DNA of 64,000 bases from Polymorphospora lycopeni (GCF_042237075.1 NZ_JBCGDC010000001.1:90555-154554); one strand, 5' to 3'. Positions 50,135-58,909 are shown, numbered from the stretch's first letter. Translations and numbers: made by a program. Notes: generated by a model from the sequence alone, not told the origin.

Positions 50135-51367
50135 CTAGCCCGGCTGCGTACGCAGGTAGCGGCCGAAGTGCGGGACGGTGAAGGCGACCGTGCCCCGTTC
50201 CCCGGAGTAGATCAGCCCCTTCTTGATCAGGGCGTCCCGGGCCGGGGAGAGGCTGGCCGGCTTGCGGCCCAGCGAGCGGGCCACGTCGGCGGTCGGCACG
50301 GCGGCGTCCAGGTCGTCGCTCTGGGCATCCTCCACCCGCGCCAGCGCGGCCATCGCCCGCATGTAGTCGCGTTCGGCCGGGGTGGCCCGTTCGAACCGGG
50401 AGCCGAAGAAGCCGACGGCCAGTTCCGCCTCTGCCTCGGGCGCCGCCACCCGTACGTCGGCGGCCGTGATCGGCGATCGGGGGGCGTGGTCCCAGGTCGC
50501 CTTCCCGTACGCCTGCACGAAGTACGGGTATCCGCCGGACTTCTCGTAGAGCAGGTCCAGTGCCTTCGGCTCGTACGCGACGTCTTCCCGCTCGGCCGGC
50601 GCGCACAGCGCCCGGTCGGCGGCGATCCGGTCCAGCCGGTCGATCCGCTGGTAGCGGAAGAGGCGTTCGGAGTACGACTTCGCGGCCGACAGCACCGCCG
50701 GCAGGTGTGGCAGGCCGGCCCCCACCACGATCAGCGGCGCGCCGAGTTGGGAGAGTTCGTGGCAGGCGGCGCAGAGCGCCGACACGTCGGCGGCGCCGAG
50801 GTCCTGCATCTCGTCGATGAACAGCGCGACGCCGGTGCCGACGTCGGTGGCGACGCTGGCCGCGTCGGTGAAGAGTTCGACCAGGTCGATCTCGATGTCG
50901 CCGGAGTCGGCCCGCCCGGTGGCGGCCGGCACGTCGAACCCGGGTTGCCAGCGGTCCCGTAGCCGGGGTGCGCGGCTCCGGCCACCGGCCGGGGGGGTGG
51001 CCCGCAGCGCGAACGCCTTCAGCACGCCGAGGAACTCGTCGATCCGGTCCGGGGCGCGGTGGTGCGGGGCGAGTTCGCGGATCGCCATGTGCAGGGCGGC
51101 GGCGACCGGCCGGCGCAGCGACTGGTCCGGCCGGGCCTCGATCTTGCCGGTGCCCCAGAGCCGGCCGATCGCCTGCGAGCGCAGGGTGTTGAGCAGCACG
51201 GTCTTGCCGACGCCGCGCAGGCCGGTCAGGACGAGGCTGCGTTCGGGGCGGCTCCGGGCGACGCGTTCGAGCACCACGTCGAACACTTCGAGTTCACGGC
51301 CGCGGCCGGCGAGTTCGGGTGGGCGCTGGCCGGCGCCCGGCGCGTACGGGTTTCGGACCGGGTCCAT
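50135..51367 (-). CDS. AAA ATPase of the ORC1/Cdc6-like or STAND-like group
   Basis: 410 residues. An N-terminal arm (NPYAPGAGQRPPELAGRGRE LEVFDVVLERVARSRPERS) leads to Walker A LTGLRGVGKTVLLNTLRSQA and Walker B ALFIDEMQDLGAADVSALCA, with sensor-like APLIVVGAGLPHLPAVLSAA KSYSERLFRYQRIDRL. A C-terminal winged-helix follows: SGGYPYFVQAYGKATWDHAP, then TADVARSLGRKPASLSPARD ALIKKGLIYSGERGTVAFTV P. The DNA-binding-like C-terminus and R-G-R motif near the start fit this group, and no partner nuclease is seen next to it. The ATG at 51367 follows TACCGT by 7 nt. A dyad site lies just upstream (51389-51406). Confidence 0.8.
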   Translation of the reverse strand: MDPVRNPYAPGAGQRPPELAGRGRELEVFDVVLERVARSRPERSLVLTGLRGVGKTVLLNTLRSQAIGRLWGTGKIEARPDQSLRRPVAAALHMAIRELAPHHRAPDRIDEFLGVLKAFALRATPPAGGRSRAPRLRDRWQPGFDVPAATGRADSGDIEIDLVELFTDAASVATDVGTGVALFIDEMQDLGAADVSALCAACHELSQLGAPLIVVGAGLPHLPAVLSAAKSYSERLFRYQRIDRLDRIAADRALCAPAEREDVAYEPKALDLLYEKSGGYPYFVQAYGKATWDHAPRSPITAADVRVAAPEAEAELAVGFFGSRFERATPAERDYMRAMAALARVEDAQSDDLDAAVPTADVARSLGRKPASLSPARDALIKKGLIYSGERGTVAFTVPHFGRYLRTQPG

Positions 51368-51374
51368 GCATCGC

Positions 51375-51380
51375 ACGGTA
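51375..51380 (-). promoter_or_regulatory. -10 box of leaderless promoter for the AAA ATPase gene
   Basis: TACCGT on the minus strand, 7 nt before the ATG at 51367. Confidence 0.5.
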
Positions 51381-51388
51381 TCGGCATG

Positions 51389-51406
51389 TCTAGCGCGAAC
51401 CCTAGA
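51389..51406. promoter_or_regulatory. candidate operator, TCTAG...CTAGA dyad upstream of the AAA ATPase gene
   Basis: The 18-bp dyad tctagcgcgaaccctaga ends 21 nt before the ATPase start codon, overlapping the expected -35 to -10 spacer. The loop of the nearby terminator (51453-51470) carries a copy matching it at 15 of 18 positions. Confidence 0.45.
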
Positions 51407-51439
51407 TGTGCGTAGATCGGGGTATCGGCGTGTCGAGCA

Positions 51440-51483
51440 AAAGATAGGGCCGTCTAGCGTCAACGCTAGACGGCCCTATCTTT
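51440..51483 (-). terminator. long perfect terminator hairpin
   Basis: Perfect 20-bp stem (aaagatagggccgtctagcg and its complement) with a 4-nt loop tcaa; on the minus strand it ends in ATCTTTTG. It lies 6 nt after the stop of the Pro-rich membrane protein gene, so it ends that transcript. The inner part contains the TCTAGCG dyad. Confidence 0.8.
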
Positions 51484-51489
51484 GGTAAT

Positions 51490-52224
51490 TCAGCGCTTCT
51501 TGAGGCAGAGCACGTAGTCGGCCGCGTCGATCGGGTTGTCGTGGGTGTAGTTGGCGTCCGAGTCGGGGTCGCCGAAGATCGGGTCGGTCTGGCACTTCTC
51601 GCCGTCGGTCGTGAACGGGATCCGGGACAGCACCTCGTACGTGTTCGGGCCGCACGGCACCTTGCGCAGTTCGGCGTCCTCGGCGGTCCCGTCGTTCACC
51701 ACGCAGTCGCCCTTGGCGAATGTGCCGCTGTCGCTCGACCGCGACGGCGAGGCCGACGGCGACGGCGAGGCGCTCGACGACGGCTCGCCGGTCGGGTCGA
51801 CCGGTGCGGACACGGTCGGCGTCGGCCGTGCGTTCGGGTCCGGGTCGTCGTCGGAGTTCAGCAGCCACCAGACGCCGACCCCGCACAGCGCGAGCATCAG
51901 GAGCACGACCAGGCCGATGATCAGGGCGATCTTGCCGCCACCGCCCCGCCTCGGCGGGGGCGGCGTCGGCTGGTATCCGACCGGGCCGGGCTGACCCCAC
52001 TGGGCGGTCGGCGGCGGTGGCGGATACCCGCCGCTGACCGGCTGGCCGTACGGGTCCGCGGGCTGGCCGTACGGGTCACTCGGCGGCGGGGGGTAGGACG
52101 AGGGCGGCGGAGGGTACCCACCCGGACCGCTGGTGGGCGGTGGCGGCGGGTAGCTCCCGTACGGCGGCTGCTGGTTGTACGGGTCATCTGGCTGGCCCGG
52201 GCCGGGTGGACCGTAGCTCGACAT
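51490..52224 (-). CDS. Pro-rich membrane protein with small secreted Cys-domain, paralogue A
   Basis: 244 residues. The N-terminal cytoplasmic part (about 1-95) is Pro/Tyr/Gly-rich (DPYGQPADPYGQPVSGGYPP PPP). One membrane helix follows (IALIIGLVVLLMLALCGVGV), then a Ser/Pro/Asp stalk. The C-terminal domain of about 75 residues carries four cysteines: DCVVNDGT, VPCGPNTYEVLSRIPF, KCQTDPIF, YVLCLKKR. It ends in the C-L-K-K-R motif. The neighbour at 52472 has the same layout. Similar to LppU/SCO3897-type proteins in architecture, but the match is uncertain. AGATC followed by ATG without a strong ribosome binding site. Confidence 0.72.
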   Translation of the reverse strand: MSSYGPPGPGQPDDPYNQQPPYGSYPPPPPTSGPGGYPPPPSSYPPPPSDPYGQPADPYGQPVSGGYPPPPPTAQWGQPGPVGYQPTPPPPRRGGGGKIALIIGLVVLLMLALCGVGVWWLLNSDDDPDPNARPTPTVSAPVDPTGEPSSSASPSPSASPSRSSDSGTFAKGDCVVNDGTAEDAELRKVPCGPNTYEVLSRIPFTTDGEKCQTDPIFGDPDSDANYTHDNPIDAADYVLCLKKR

Positions 52225-52471
52225 GATCTCCCCAAGATCGAAGGGCGCTCCGCAACCGGTGATTCCCCAGGCTGCCTACGCACCGTAGCCTGCGCGCCCC
52301 CGGCTACCCACCCGTGGTGATCAGTCCACGGTGGGTCGCCCGGTGCATGAGTTCGTTTCTACGCCATTGGTGCAAGCCCGACGTCCTAACAATACGGATC
52401 AATCGGGCATCAGGATCTGTGGCCGGCGGGTCGGAGGCTCTGCCGGCCTCCGACCGCTCGATCACGGATAG

Positions 52472-53275
52472 TCAGCGCTTCTGGAGGCACAACACGAAGT
52501 CGAGTTCGTCCAGCTCGCTGTCGAAGTAGTACCAGTCCGAGTACTTGCCGACCCCGACCTCACGGCCGCACTTGGCCTTCGCGTCCGCCGACCCGTTCGT
52601 CTTGCCGTTGATCCGGCTCAGCACGGTGTAGGTGCCCTCGCCACACTCGACGATGACCAGACTCGGCTTCTCGTTCGTGCCCTCGTTCTTGACGCACTGA
52701 CCGTTCTGGACCTGGTCCAGCGGGTTGTCCGAGCCGGGCGCGGCGCTCGACGGCGCCGGCTCCGGCTCGGCGCTCGGGCTCGTCGGGGCGCCGGTCGGAT
52801 CCGCGCCCGAACCGCCCTCCGGCTGGGTCGTGGCGCCGGTTCCGACGACGTCGGGCTTCTTCTCGTCACCACCGAGGAGCGTCCACGCGGCCACCCCGCC
52901 GCCCCCGAGGACCAGGACCGCGAGCACCGCGACCAGGGCGATCAGCGGGCCCTTGCTCTTGCGTGCCGGCGGGACGGGAGCGGCCTGCGTCCAGACCGGC
53001 TGCGGCTGCCCCTGCGGACCGAACTGCGGCGGTGGCGGGTAGGGCTGCTGGTCGAAACGCTGGGTACCGCCGACCGGCTGGGTCGGTTCGCGGTAGTCGT
53101 GATAGCCGGGATCGCCGGCCGGGGACCCGGTCGCGACGGGCGGGGTGGACACCTGCGCGTCCGGCCCACCCCACGGGTCGGACGGCTGCCCGTACCGCGG
53201 CTCGTCGGGCTGGCCGGCCGGCCACTGCGGTGGCTGACCGGGGTTGGGCCCGCCGGGCGGTCCGTAGTTGGACAT
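52472..53275 (-). CDS. Pro-rich membrane protein with small secreted Cys-domain, paralogue B
   Basis: 267 residues and the same organisation as the downstream paralogue: a YGPPGGPNPGQPPQWPAGQP cytoplasmic tail, a helix LIALVAVLAVLVLGGGGVAA, an acidic/Pro stalk, then the four-cysteine domain (GQCVKNEGTNEKPSLVIVEC GEGTYTVLSRINGK, KCGREVGV, FVLCLQKR). Both end with V-L-C-L-x-K-R. The four cysteines and the V-L-S-R-I core are shared, showing tandem duplication followed by divergence of the stalks. The ATG at 53275 has AGGAGG 7 nt upstream. No terminator was recognised in the 247 bp between the paralogues. Confidence 0.75.
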   Translation of the reverse strand: MSNYGPPGGPNPGQPPQWPAGQPDEPRYGQPSDPWGGPDAQVSTPPVATGSPAGDPGYHDYREPTQPVGGTQRFDQQPYPPPPQFGPQGQPQPVWTQAAPVPPARKSKGPLIALVAVLAVLVLGGGGVAAWTLLGGDEKKPDVVGTGATTQPEGGSGADPTGAPTSPSAEPEPAPSSAAPGSDNPLDQVQNGQCVKNEGTNEKPSLVIVECGEGTYTVLSRINGKTNGSADAKAKCGREVGVGKYSDWYYFDSELDELDFVLCLQKR

Positions 53276-53503
53276 GAACGTTCCTCCTGGCACGAGAGGT
53301 CGAGACGGGCCACCCGTACGGGACGGCGGTGTACGACGCCACCGTAGCGTGACCCCTCGATACCCCCACCTCCCCTAAGTGCGCCAAAGCCGCGGTGTCC
53401 GCCCGGTTCGCCCGAAGTGCCGTGGCCGCTCGACCCGGGATGTCGGCAACCTGACGGCCCTTGATCGCGTACGTCACACCCCCGGGCGAGCGGTGCCCCG
53501 GTC

Positions 53504-53509
53504 TAGCCT
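53504..53509 (+). promoter_or_regulatory. -10 box of leaderless promoter for the A24 peptidase gene
   Basis: TAGCCT, exactly 6 nt before the GTG at 53516. Confidence 0.55.
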
Positions 53510-53515
53510 CCGGCG

Positions 53516-54133
53516 GTGCTGCTCACCCTCGTGGTCACCGGAGCCGGCGCCGCGCTCGGCGCCCGCCTCCCACCCCTGATCCGCCGCTACTCGACCGCAC
53601 CGCCGCCGGCACGGTCGGTGACCGCAGGCGTCACGGCGGTCGCGTTCGGACTGCTCGCCGCGAGCCTCGGTGCCGATCCCGTCCTGCCGGCGCTCCTCGG
53701 CATCGCCGCCGTCGGCGTGGTCCTCGCCTTCGTCGACCTGGCCTGCCTGCGGCTGCCGGACCCCCTGGTGCTCACCATGCTGGGGGTAGCCGTCGGCGGG
53801 CTGACCGGCGCGGCCTTCCTGACCGGCACCGGCACCGGGCTCGTACGCGCCGCCGGGGCCGGCGCCGCCTGCCTCGCCGGCTACGTCGTACTCGCCCTGC
53901 TGCCGGGCTCCCGGCTCGGCTTCGGCGACGTCAAGCTCGGCGGCGTGCTCGGCCTGCCGCTGGGCTGGCTCGGCTGGGACACCGTCCTGTCCGGTGTGGT
54001 CCTGCCGTATCTGCTCGGCGGGCCGGTCGCCCTGGCGCTGCTGCTCACCGGCCGGATCGCCCGGGACACCCCGCTGCCGTTCGGGCCGGCCCTGCTCACC
54101 GGCGCCCTCCTGGCCGTCGCCCTGACGGCGTGA
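53516..54133 (+). CDS. A24-family prepilin peptidase-like membrane protein
   Basis: 205 residues with about six membrane helices. The two aspartate motifs of the aspartic peptidase are present: AFVDLACLRLPDPLVL (x-x-D-x-x-x-x-x-L-P-D) near residue 75, and RLGFGDVKLGGVLGLPLG with G-x-G-D near residue 138. The N-terminal methylase/zinc domain of PilD-type enzymes is missing, so this is the short (TadV/FppA-like) form, expected to trim prepilins. No pilin or Tad genes occur in this window. GTG start at 53516 with TAGCCT 6 nt before. It converges with the helicase gene with 16 nt between stops. Confidence 0.82.
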   Translation: MLLTLVVTGAGAALGARLPPLIRRYSTAPPPARSVTAGVTAVAFGLLAASLGADPVLPALLGIAAVGVVLAFVDLACLRLPDPLVLTMLGVAVGGLTGAAFLTGTGTGLVRAAGAGAACLAGYVVLALLPGSRLGFGDVKLGGVLGLPLGWLGWDTVLSGVVLPYLLGGPVALALLLTGRIARDTPLPFGPALLTGALLAVALTA

Positions 54134-54149
54134 GCCACCCGGGCCGTCG

Positions 54150-57100
54150 TCAGAGCAACCGGAGCTGGCGGTCCTTCGGCCGGCGCGGTTCGGTGTCGCC
54201 GAGCCGTTCGAAGAGGCCCGAGTCGATCGCGTCGAGGAACGGCGTCGGCCGGCACTCCCGCTCCCCGCCGTGCCGCATCCGCCGAGCGGTATGGCTGACG
54301 TAGAGGCGGTTCTGCGCGCGGGTCAGACCGACGAAGAAGAGCCGGCGCTCCTCGGCCACCTCGTCGTCCGACGGCGTGGTGCCCGGCCAGCGCATCGGCA
54401 GCAACCCGTCCTCGCAGCCGACCATGAACACGACCGGGAACTCCAGTCCCTTCGCCGCGTGCAGGGTGAGCAGGGTGACCGCCTCGGCCCTCGGGTCGAG
54501 GGCGTCGACCTCGGCACCGGTCGTGACCTGGGCCAGGAACTCCGGCAGGTCGTCGCCGCAGCGTTGGGCGAGCGGGGTCAGCAACTCGACCGCCGACCAG
54601 ACGTCCTCGGGACTGGCCGTACCGGATCCGTCGAGCGTCGGCGCGGTGAACCGTTGTGCGAGCACCTGGCCGGCCAGCCGTACCCGGGCGGCCAGCGATC
54701 CGCCGAGCCCGTTCTCGTGCCGCAGCTCGCGGATGATCGCGGCGACGCCGGCCCGGTCGCGGAGCCGGTCGTGGGACCGCTTCTGCACCGGTATGCCGGC
54801 CCGGGAGAGCGCGTCGACGACGGGGGCGGCCTGCGCGTCGGTGCGGTAGAGAACCGCGATGTCGGAGAACGACACGTTGGACACCCGGCCGTCGATCCGG
54901 CCGGAGTCCAGCGACCGGTGGGACACCCCGCCGACCAGCTCGTCGACGGTGCGTACGACGAAGTTGGCCTCGTCGACCACACCGGCCGCCGCGTAGCGGC
55001 CGACCAGCGGTGCCTCCGGATCGAGGCGGGCCGGATCGAGGCGCCGGCCGCGGACCAGCGACGACGGGGCGATGGCCTGGACCGCCGCGGCCAGGATCGG
55101 CGCCGACGAGCGGTAGTTGCGGTTGAGGCGGACCAGCCGGGCCTCCCGGAAGTCCTCCGAGAAGCGCAGGAAGTAGCCGACGTCCGCACCCCGGAACGAG
55201 TAGATCGCCTGGTCGGGGTCGCCGATCGCGCACAGGTTGCCGTCCGGTGGGCTGAGCAGGCGCAACAGCTCGTACTGGTCGGCGTCGACGTCCTGGTACT
55301 CGTCCACGAAGATCCACCGCCACCGGTCGCGGTAACGCTCGACCAGTTCGGCGTCGTCGCGCAGCAGGGCCAGCGGCAGGGTGACCAGCTCGTCGAGGTC
55401 GACCAGATCCTGGGCCCGCAACAGGTCGGTGTAGGCGGCCTCGTCGTCGCCGGCCTCGGCCCTGGCCTGGGCCCGGTCGGTGTCGTCGGCGATCCGGAAG
55501 TCGGGCGGCAGCCCCGCGGCCTTGGCGTTCTCCCGCAGCAGCGCCAGGCCGAGCGAGTGGAACGTGGCGACGGTGACGTCCTCGGCGACCGGGCCGAGCA
55601 GCCCGTCGAGGCGGGCCCGGAGTTCCTCGGCGGCCCGTCGGGTGAAGGTGATCGCCAGGCAGTGCTCCGGGTAGACGTTCAGCTCGGCGCAGAGGTAGGC
55701 GATGCGGTGGGTCAGCGTACGCGTCTTGCCGGTTCCGGGACCGGCGACGATGAGCAGCGGCCCGCCCGGTGCCGACGCGGCCACCCGCTGCATCGCGTCG
55801 AGCCGGTCGAGCAGCCCGGTGCCGACCTCCTCCATGCCGGCCAGCATCGGCTCGAACGGCTCGTGCGGTGACGGCGGTGGCGGGAGCGGCGGCGCGGCGG
55901 CCGGCTCGGGCTTGGCCTTGGCGGTCTTCGCGGTCTTCGCGGTCTTCGCGGCGTTCGCGGCCTTCGCGGCGTTCGCCTGGGCGGTCGCCGCCCGCCGCCG
56001 GGCCGCCGCCTCCGCCGGTGGCCGCTGCTGCGGCACCGGTACGTCGAACAGCGTCTGCGCCTGACCGGCCCGGTCCAGCTCACCGGGCTCGAAGAGCCGA
56101 ATGACGCCGTACTCGCCGTCGAAGCCGGGGGTACGACGTACCTCGCCTCGCCGCAGCCGGCCGATCGCCTCGGCGAGCAGTTCACCGCCGGTCTGCCCGA
56201 TGTCGTCGACGGGGACGGTGGTCAGGATGTCGAGTTCGGAGCCGAGCGCGGCGACGAGGGTGTTGAGTTGGCCTTCGACGGTCTTCGACTTCGGGCCGAC
56301 CCCGTTGATCTCGCCGACGATCTCGGGCAGCGCGACCAGGTGGGTGACCTGGCGGGCGTGGGCGGGCACGTGCCCCTCCGGCCGGTCGGCCAGCTCCTCG
56401 ACCCGGCTGAGCACGCCGACGGTCAGCGGCTTGCCACACTGCGGGCAGCGGCCCTCGGCCGCCCGGGTCTGCTCGGGTTGCCAGTTGACACCGCAGTTGC
56501 GGTGCCCGTCGGCGTGGTATTTGCCCTCTTCGGGAAAGAACTCGATCGTGCCGTGCAGCCCGTCGCCGGTGCGCATCGCCTCACGTACGGCGTAGTAGTC
56601 GAGGTCGGTCGCGAACACCGTCGCCTCGCGGGCCAGTGCCGGCGGCGAGTGGGCGTCGGAGTTGGACACCAGTTGGTACCGGTCCAGGCTGGACACCCGC
56701 CAGTTCATCGCCGGGTCGGACGACAGACCGGTCTCGACGGCGAAGATGTGGTCGGCCAGGTCGGCGTAGCAGTCGGCGATCGCGTCGAAGCCGGACTTGG
56801 AGCCCAGCGCCGAGAACCACGGGGTCCAGATGTGGGCGGGGACGAGAAAGCCGTCCGGGCTGGCCTCGAGCGTGATCTCCAGCAGGTCGCGCGAGTCGAG
56901 GCCGAGGATGGGCCGCCCGTCGGAGGCGATGTTGCCGATCCGGGCGAGCGCGGTGTTGAACCGGGCCACGGCGTCGAGATCGGGCAGGTAGATGAGGTGG
57001 TGCACCTTGCGGGTGCGGTCGTCGCGCTTGTAGATCGTGGAGATCTCGACGCTGAGCATGTAGCGCACCGGGTTGGCCTCGGCGACGCTGGCCAGCCGGG

Positions 57101-57386
57101 CCGGGAGCTTACGGGCGATCTCGCGCTCGGCGTCGCGGCTGAGCCGGTAGAGCCCGGGCTCGGCCGGCTGGAGGCTTTCCCGGAGGTGTTCGTACCAGGC
57201 GGGGTGGGTGAAGTCGCCGGTGCCGAGCAGGCTGACACCCTTGCGCCGGGCCCACCAGGCCAGGTTCGACATGTTGAGGTCGCGGCTGCAGGCCCGCGAG
57301 TATTTGGAGTGGATGTGCAGGTCCGCCACGAACGGCCCGGTGGCCGTGGGGGAGCCGCCGGGGGGTGCAGCGCTGAACGGAAGCAC
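54150..57386 (-). CDS. EndoQ-like PHP nuclease fused to UvrD/Rep helicase
   Basis: 1078 residues. Residues 20-430 match the EndoQ/TIGR00375 PHP family: DLHIHSKYSRACSRDL (metal H24, H26), LLGTGDFTHPAWYEHL, VPAHIWTPWFSALGSKSGFD, NSDAHSPPALAREA near 242, a zinc site NCGVNW plus CPQCGK (299-318), EINGVGPKSKTVEGQLNTLV and DGEYGVIRLFEP. A Lys/Ala/Pro linker at 440-510 leads to a complete SF1 helicase: GPGTGKTRTLTHRI near 549, TFTRRAAEELR, VDEYQDVDADQYELLRLL near 695, GDPDQAIYSFRGA, RLNRNYRSS, LTLHAAKGLEFPVVF and FVGLTRAQNRLYV. EndoQ enzymes nick 5' of deaminated bases, so this protein probably nicks and unwinds damaged DNA. The GTG at 57386 is the only start upstream of the first metal motif. Confidence 0.88.
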   Translation of the reverse strand: MLPFSAAPPGGSPTATGPFVADLHIHSKYSRACSRDLNMSNLAWWARRKGVSLLGTGDFTHPAWYEHLRESLQPAEPGLYRLSRDAEREIARKLPARLASVAEANPVRYMLSVEISTIYKRDDRTRKVHHLIYLPDLDAVARFNTALARIGNIASDGRPILGLDSRDLLEITLEASPDGFLVPAHIWTPWFSALGSKSGFDAIADCYADLADHIFAVETGLSSDPAMNWRVSSLDRYQLVSNSDAHSPPALAREATVFATDLDYYAVREAMRTGDGLHGTIEFFPEEGKYHADGHRNCGVNWQPEQTRAAEGRCPQCGKPLTVGVLSRVEELADRPEGHVPAHARQVTHLVALPEIVGEINGVGPKSKTVEGQLNTLVAALGSELDILTTVPVDDIGQTGGELLAEAIGRLRRGEVRRTPGFDGEYGVIRLFEPGELDRAGQAQTLFDVPVPQQRPPAEAAARRRAATAQANAAKAANAAKTAKTAKTAKAKPEPAAAPPLPPPPSPHEPFEPMLAGMEEVGTGLLDRLDAMQRVAASAPGGPLLIVAGPGTGKTRTLTHRIAYLCAELNVYPEHCLAITFTRRAAEELRARLDGLLGPVAEDVTVATFHSLGLALLRENAKAAGLPPDFRIADDTDRAQARAEAGDDEAAYTDLLRAQDLVDLDELVTLPLALLRDDAELVERYRDRWRWIFVDEYQDVDADQYELLRLLSPPDGNLCAIGDPDQAIYSFRGADVGYFLRFSEDFREARLVRLNRNYRSSAPILAAAVQAIAPSSLVRGRRLDPARLDPEAPLVGRYAAAGVVDEANFVVRTVDELVGGVSHRSLDSGRIDGRVSNVSFSDIAVLYRTDAQAAPVVDALSRAGIPVQKRSHDRLRDRAGVAAIIRELRHENGLGGSLAARVRLAGQVLAQRFTAPTLDGSGTASPEDVWSAVELLTPLAQRCGDDLPEFLAQVTTGAEVDALDPRAEAVTLLTLHAAKGLEFPVVFMVGCEDGLLPMRWPGTTPSDDEVAEERRLFFVGLTRAQNRLYVSHTARRMRHGGERECRPTPFLDAIDSGLFERLGDTEPRRPKDRQLRLL

Positions 57387-57612
57387 GCCGCATCAAATCA
57401 CGCGCGCGTCGGGCAGCGGTGGGCGCCACGCGCGACCGTGACATGCACTATCCCGTCAGGTTACCCGTCAGTGCGGTAGATCAAGGACAAATCACCCGAC
57501 AAAAGAGGCATAGGGGGCACGATGTTTCCTTGATCGCCGCGCTGGCCGGGCGGTGTGGTGCCGGGCGGTGCGGTGGCCGGGCGCCGCACCGGCCGGGTGG
57601 GCGGTTCGGGGA
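57387..57612. other. intergenic interval, nothing recognised
   Basis: 226 bp between the metallophosphoesterase stop and the helicase start, both on the minus strand. It presumably contains the helicase promoter; a TTTGAT box 5 nt before the GTG is suggestive. No hairpin terminator with a U-run was found. Confidence 0.4.
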
Positions 57613-58893
57613 TCAAGGACTGCGTAGCTCGATCAGGCTGATCTGGGGCGGGGCGCCGACCCGTACCGGTGGTCCCCAGAAGCCCGCGCCGTTGGTGACG
57701 TAGACCTCGGTGCCGTCGACGTTGCCCCGGCCGGAGACCACCGGCTGCTCCAGACCCACCAGCAGGTTGAACGGCACGATCTGGCCGCCGTGGGTGTGCC
57801 CGGACAGTTGCAGGTCGACCCCGTACTTCGCCGCCTCCTGTGCCAGCACCGGCTGGTGGGCCAGCAGTACGACGGGACGGTCCGGGTCCCGGTCGCCGAG
57901 CGCCCGGTCGAAGTCGGGGCCGCCGGTGGCGCCCGTACCCTCGCCCGCCGGGTCGTTGACGCCGGCCACGTCGAGCACCCCGCGCGGCGTGACGATCTCC
58001 CGGCGCTCGTTCTCCAGCACCTGCAGACCCAACCGGTCGACCTCGGTGACCCACTCCTCCGCACCGGCGTAGTACTCGTGGTTGCCGGTCACGAAGAAAC
58101 TGCCGTGGCGGGCCCGCAGATCCGCCAGCGGGGCCGCCGCCGGCCCCAGCTCCGCGACCGGCCCGTCGACCAGGTCGCCGACCACGGCCACCAGGTCGGC
58201 GTCGAGCCCGTTGATCAGATCCACGATCCGCTGGGTGTGCGCCCGGCCGAGCAGCGGCCCGATGTGGATGTCGGAGACGGTGGCGATCCGTAACCCGTCC
58301 AGGGCCCGGGGGAGCCGGGCGAGCGGGATGCTCACCCGGTCGATACGTGGCGGGCCGAGCGCGGTCGACACGCCGTACCCGGTGAGGCCGGTGGCGGTGA
58401 GGCCGGCGAAGATCGCGGCGCCGCGGGCGAGGAGCAGCCGGCGGGCGGGATCGTGGCCCGGCTCGGCCGCGGGCGGAGCGGGCGGTGCGGTGGGGGCCGG
58501 CGGTTCGGCCGGGCCGCCGCCCACCAGGGCCGGTTCGGTGACCAGGGACTCGGTGGCCGGTTCGGTGTCGGACGGTCCGGTCGGCGCGGCAGCCGGTCGG
58601 CGGCGCAGCGTCAGCCGGGCGACGAGCATCGGAATCTCGAGCACCAACATCACGACGAGCAGATAGAACATGACGGCGAGCCACAGGTAGCCCGGCCAGA
58701 CCAGCCACGTCAGGCCGGACCGCGACGTGACCAGGGTGACCGGTACGAGCACGGCCAGGGCGAGCGCGGCCACGCTGCCGACCTGCCGCCACCGTCCCCG
58801 GCGGGTGGTGTCGCGGACCAGCCGTTTCCACAGATAGAGGTGGATCAGGCCGGTGACGACCGCGATCGTCCCCGCGAAGCCGATGACGGCCAT
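57613..58893 (-). CDS. membrane-bound metallophosphoesterase
   Basis: 426 residues. The N-terminal 100 residues have about four membrane helices (VIGFAGTIAVVTGLIHLYLW; LVWPGYLWLAVMFYLLVVML). A Pro/Ala-rich linker and a basic twin-arginine-like segment (ARRLLLARGAAIFAGLTATG) precede the calcineurin-like fold. The phosphoesterase motifs are TVSDIHIGP (D-x-H), VVGDLVDGPV (G-D), VTGNHEYY (G-N-H-E) and LLAHQPVL with SGHTHGGQI. It is like YkuE/YaeI-type enzymes, which act at the membrane on lipid or nucleotide phosphates. The ATG at 58893 was chosen over a TTG 9 nt before on spacing to GAGGAGG. It is 16 nt after moaD in the same operon. Confidence 0.85.
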   Translation of the reverse strand: MAVIGFAGTIAVVTGLIHLYLWKRLVRDTTRRGRWRQVGSVAALALAVLVPVTLVTSRSGLTWLVWPGYLWLAVMFYLLVVMLVLEIPMLVARLTLRRRPAAAPTGPSDTEPATESLVTEPALVGGGPAEPPAPTAPPAPPAAEPGHDPARRLLLARGAAIFAGLTATGLTGYGVSTALGPPRIDRVSIPLARLPRALDGLRIATVSDIHIGPLLGRAHTQRIVDLINGLDADLVAVVGDLVDGPVAELGPAAAPLADLRARHGSFFVTGNHEYYAGAEEWVTEVDRLGLQVLENERREIVTPRGVLDVAGVNDPAGEGTGATGGPDFDRALGDRDPDRPVVLLAHQPVLAQEAAKYGVDLQLSGHTHGGQIVPFNLLVGLEQPVVSGRGNVDGTEVYVTNGAGFWGPPVRVGAPPQISLIELRSP

Positions 58894-58909
58894 GGAATCC
58901 AAGCCCTCC

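Noticed and set aside
57613..58893. Twin-arginine signal in the metallophosphoesterase
   Set aside because: The RR-containing segment lies after four membrane helices and in the middle of the protein, so it cannot be a normal Tat signal peptide.
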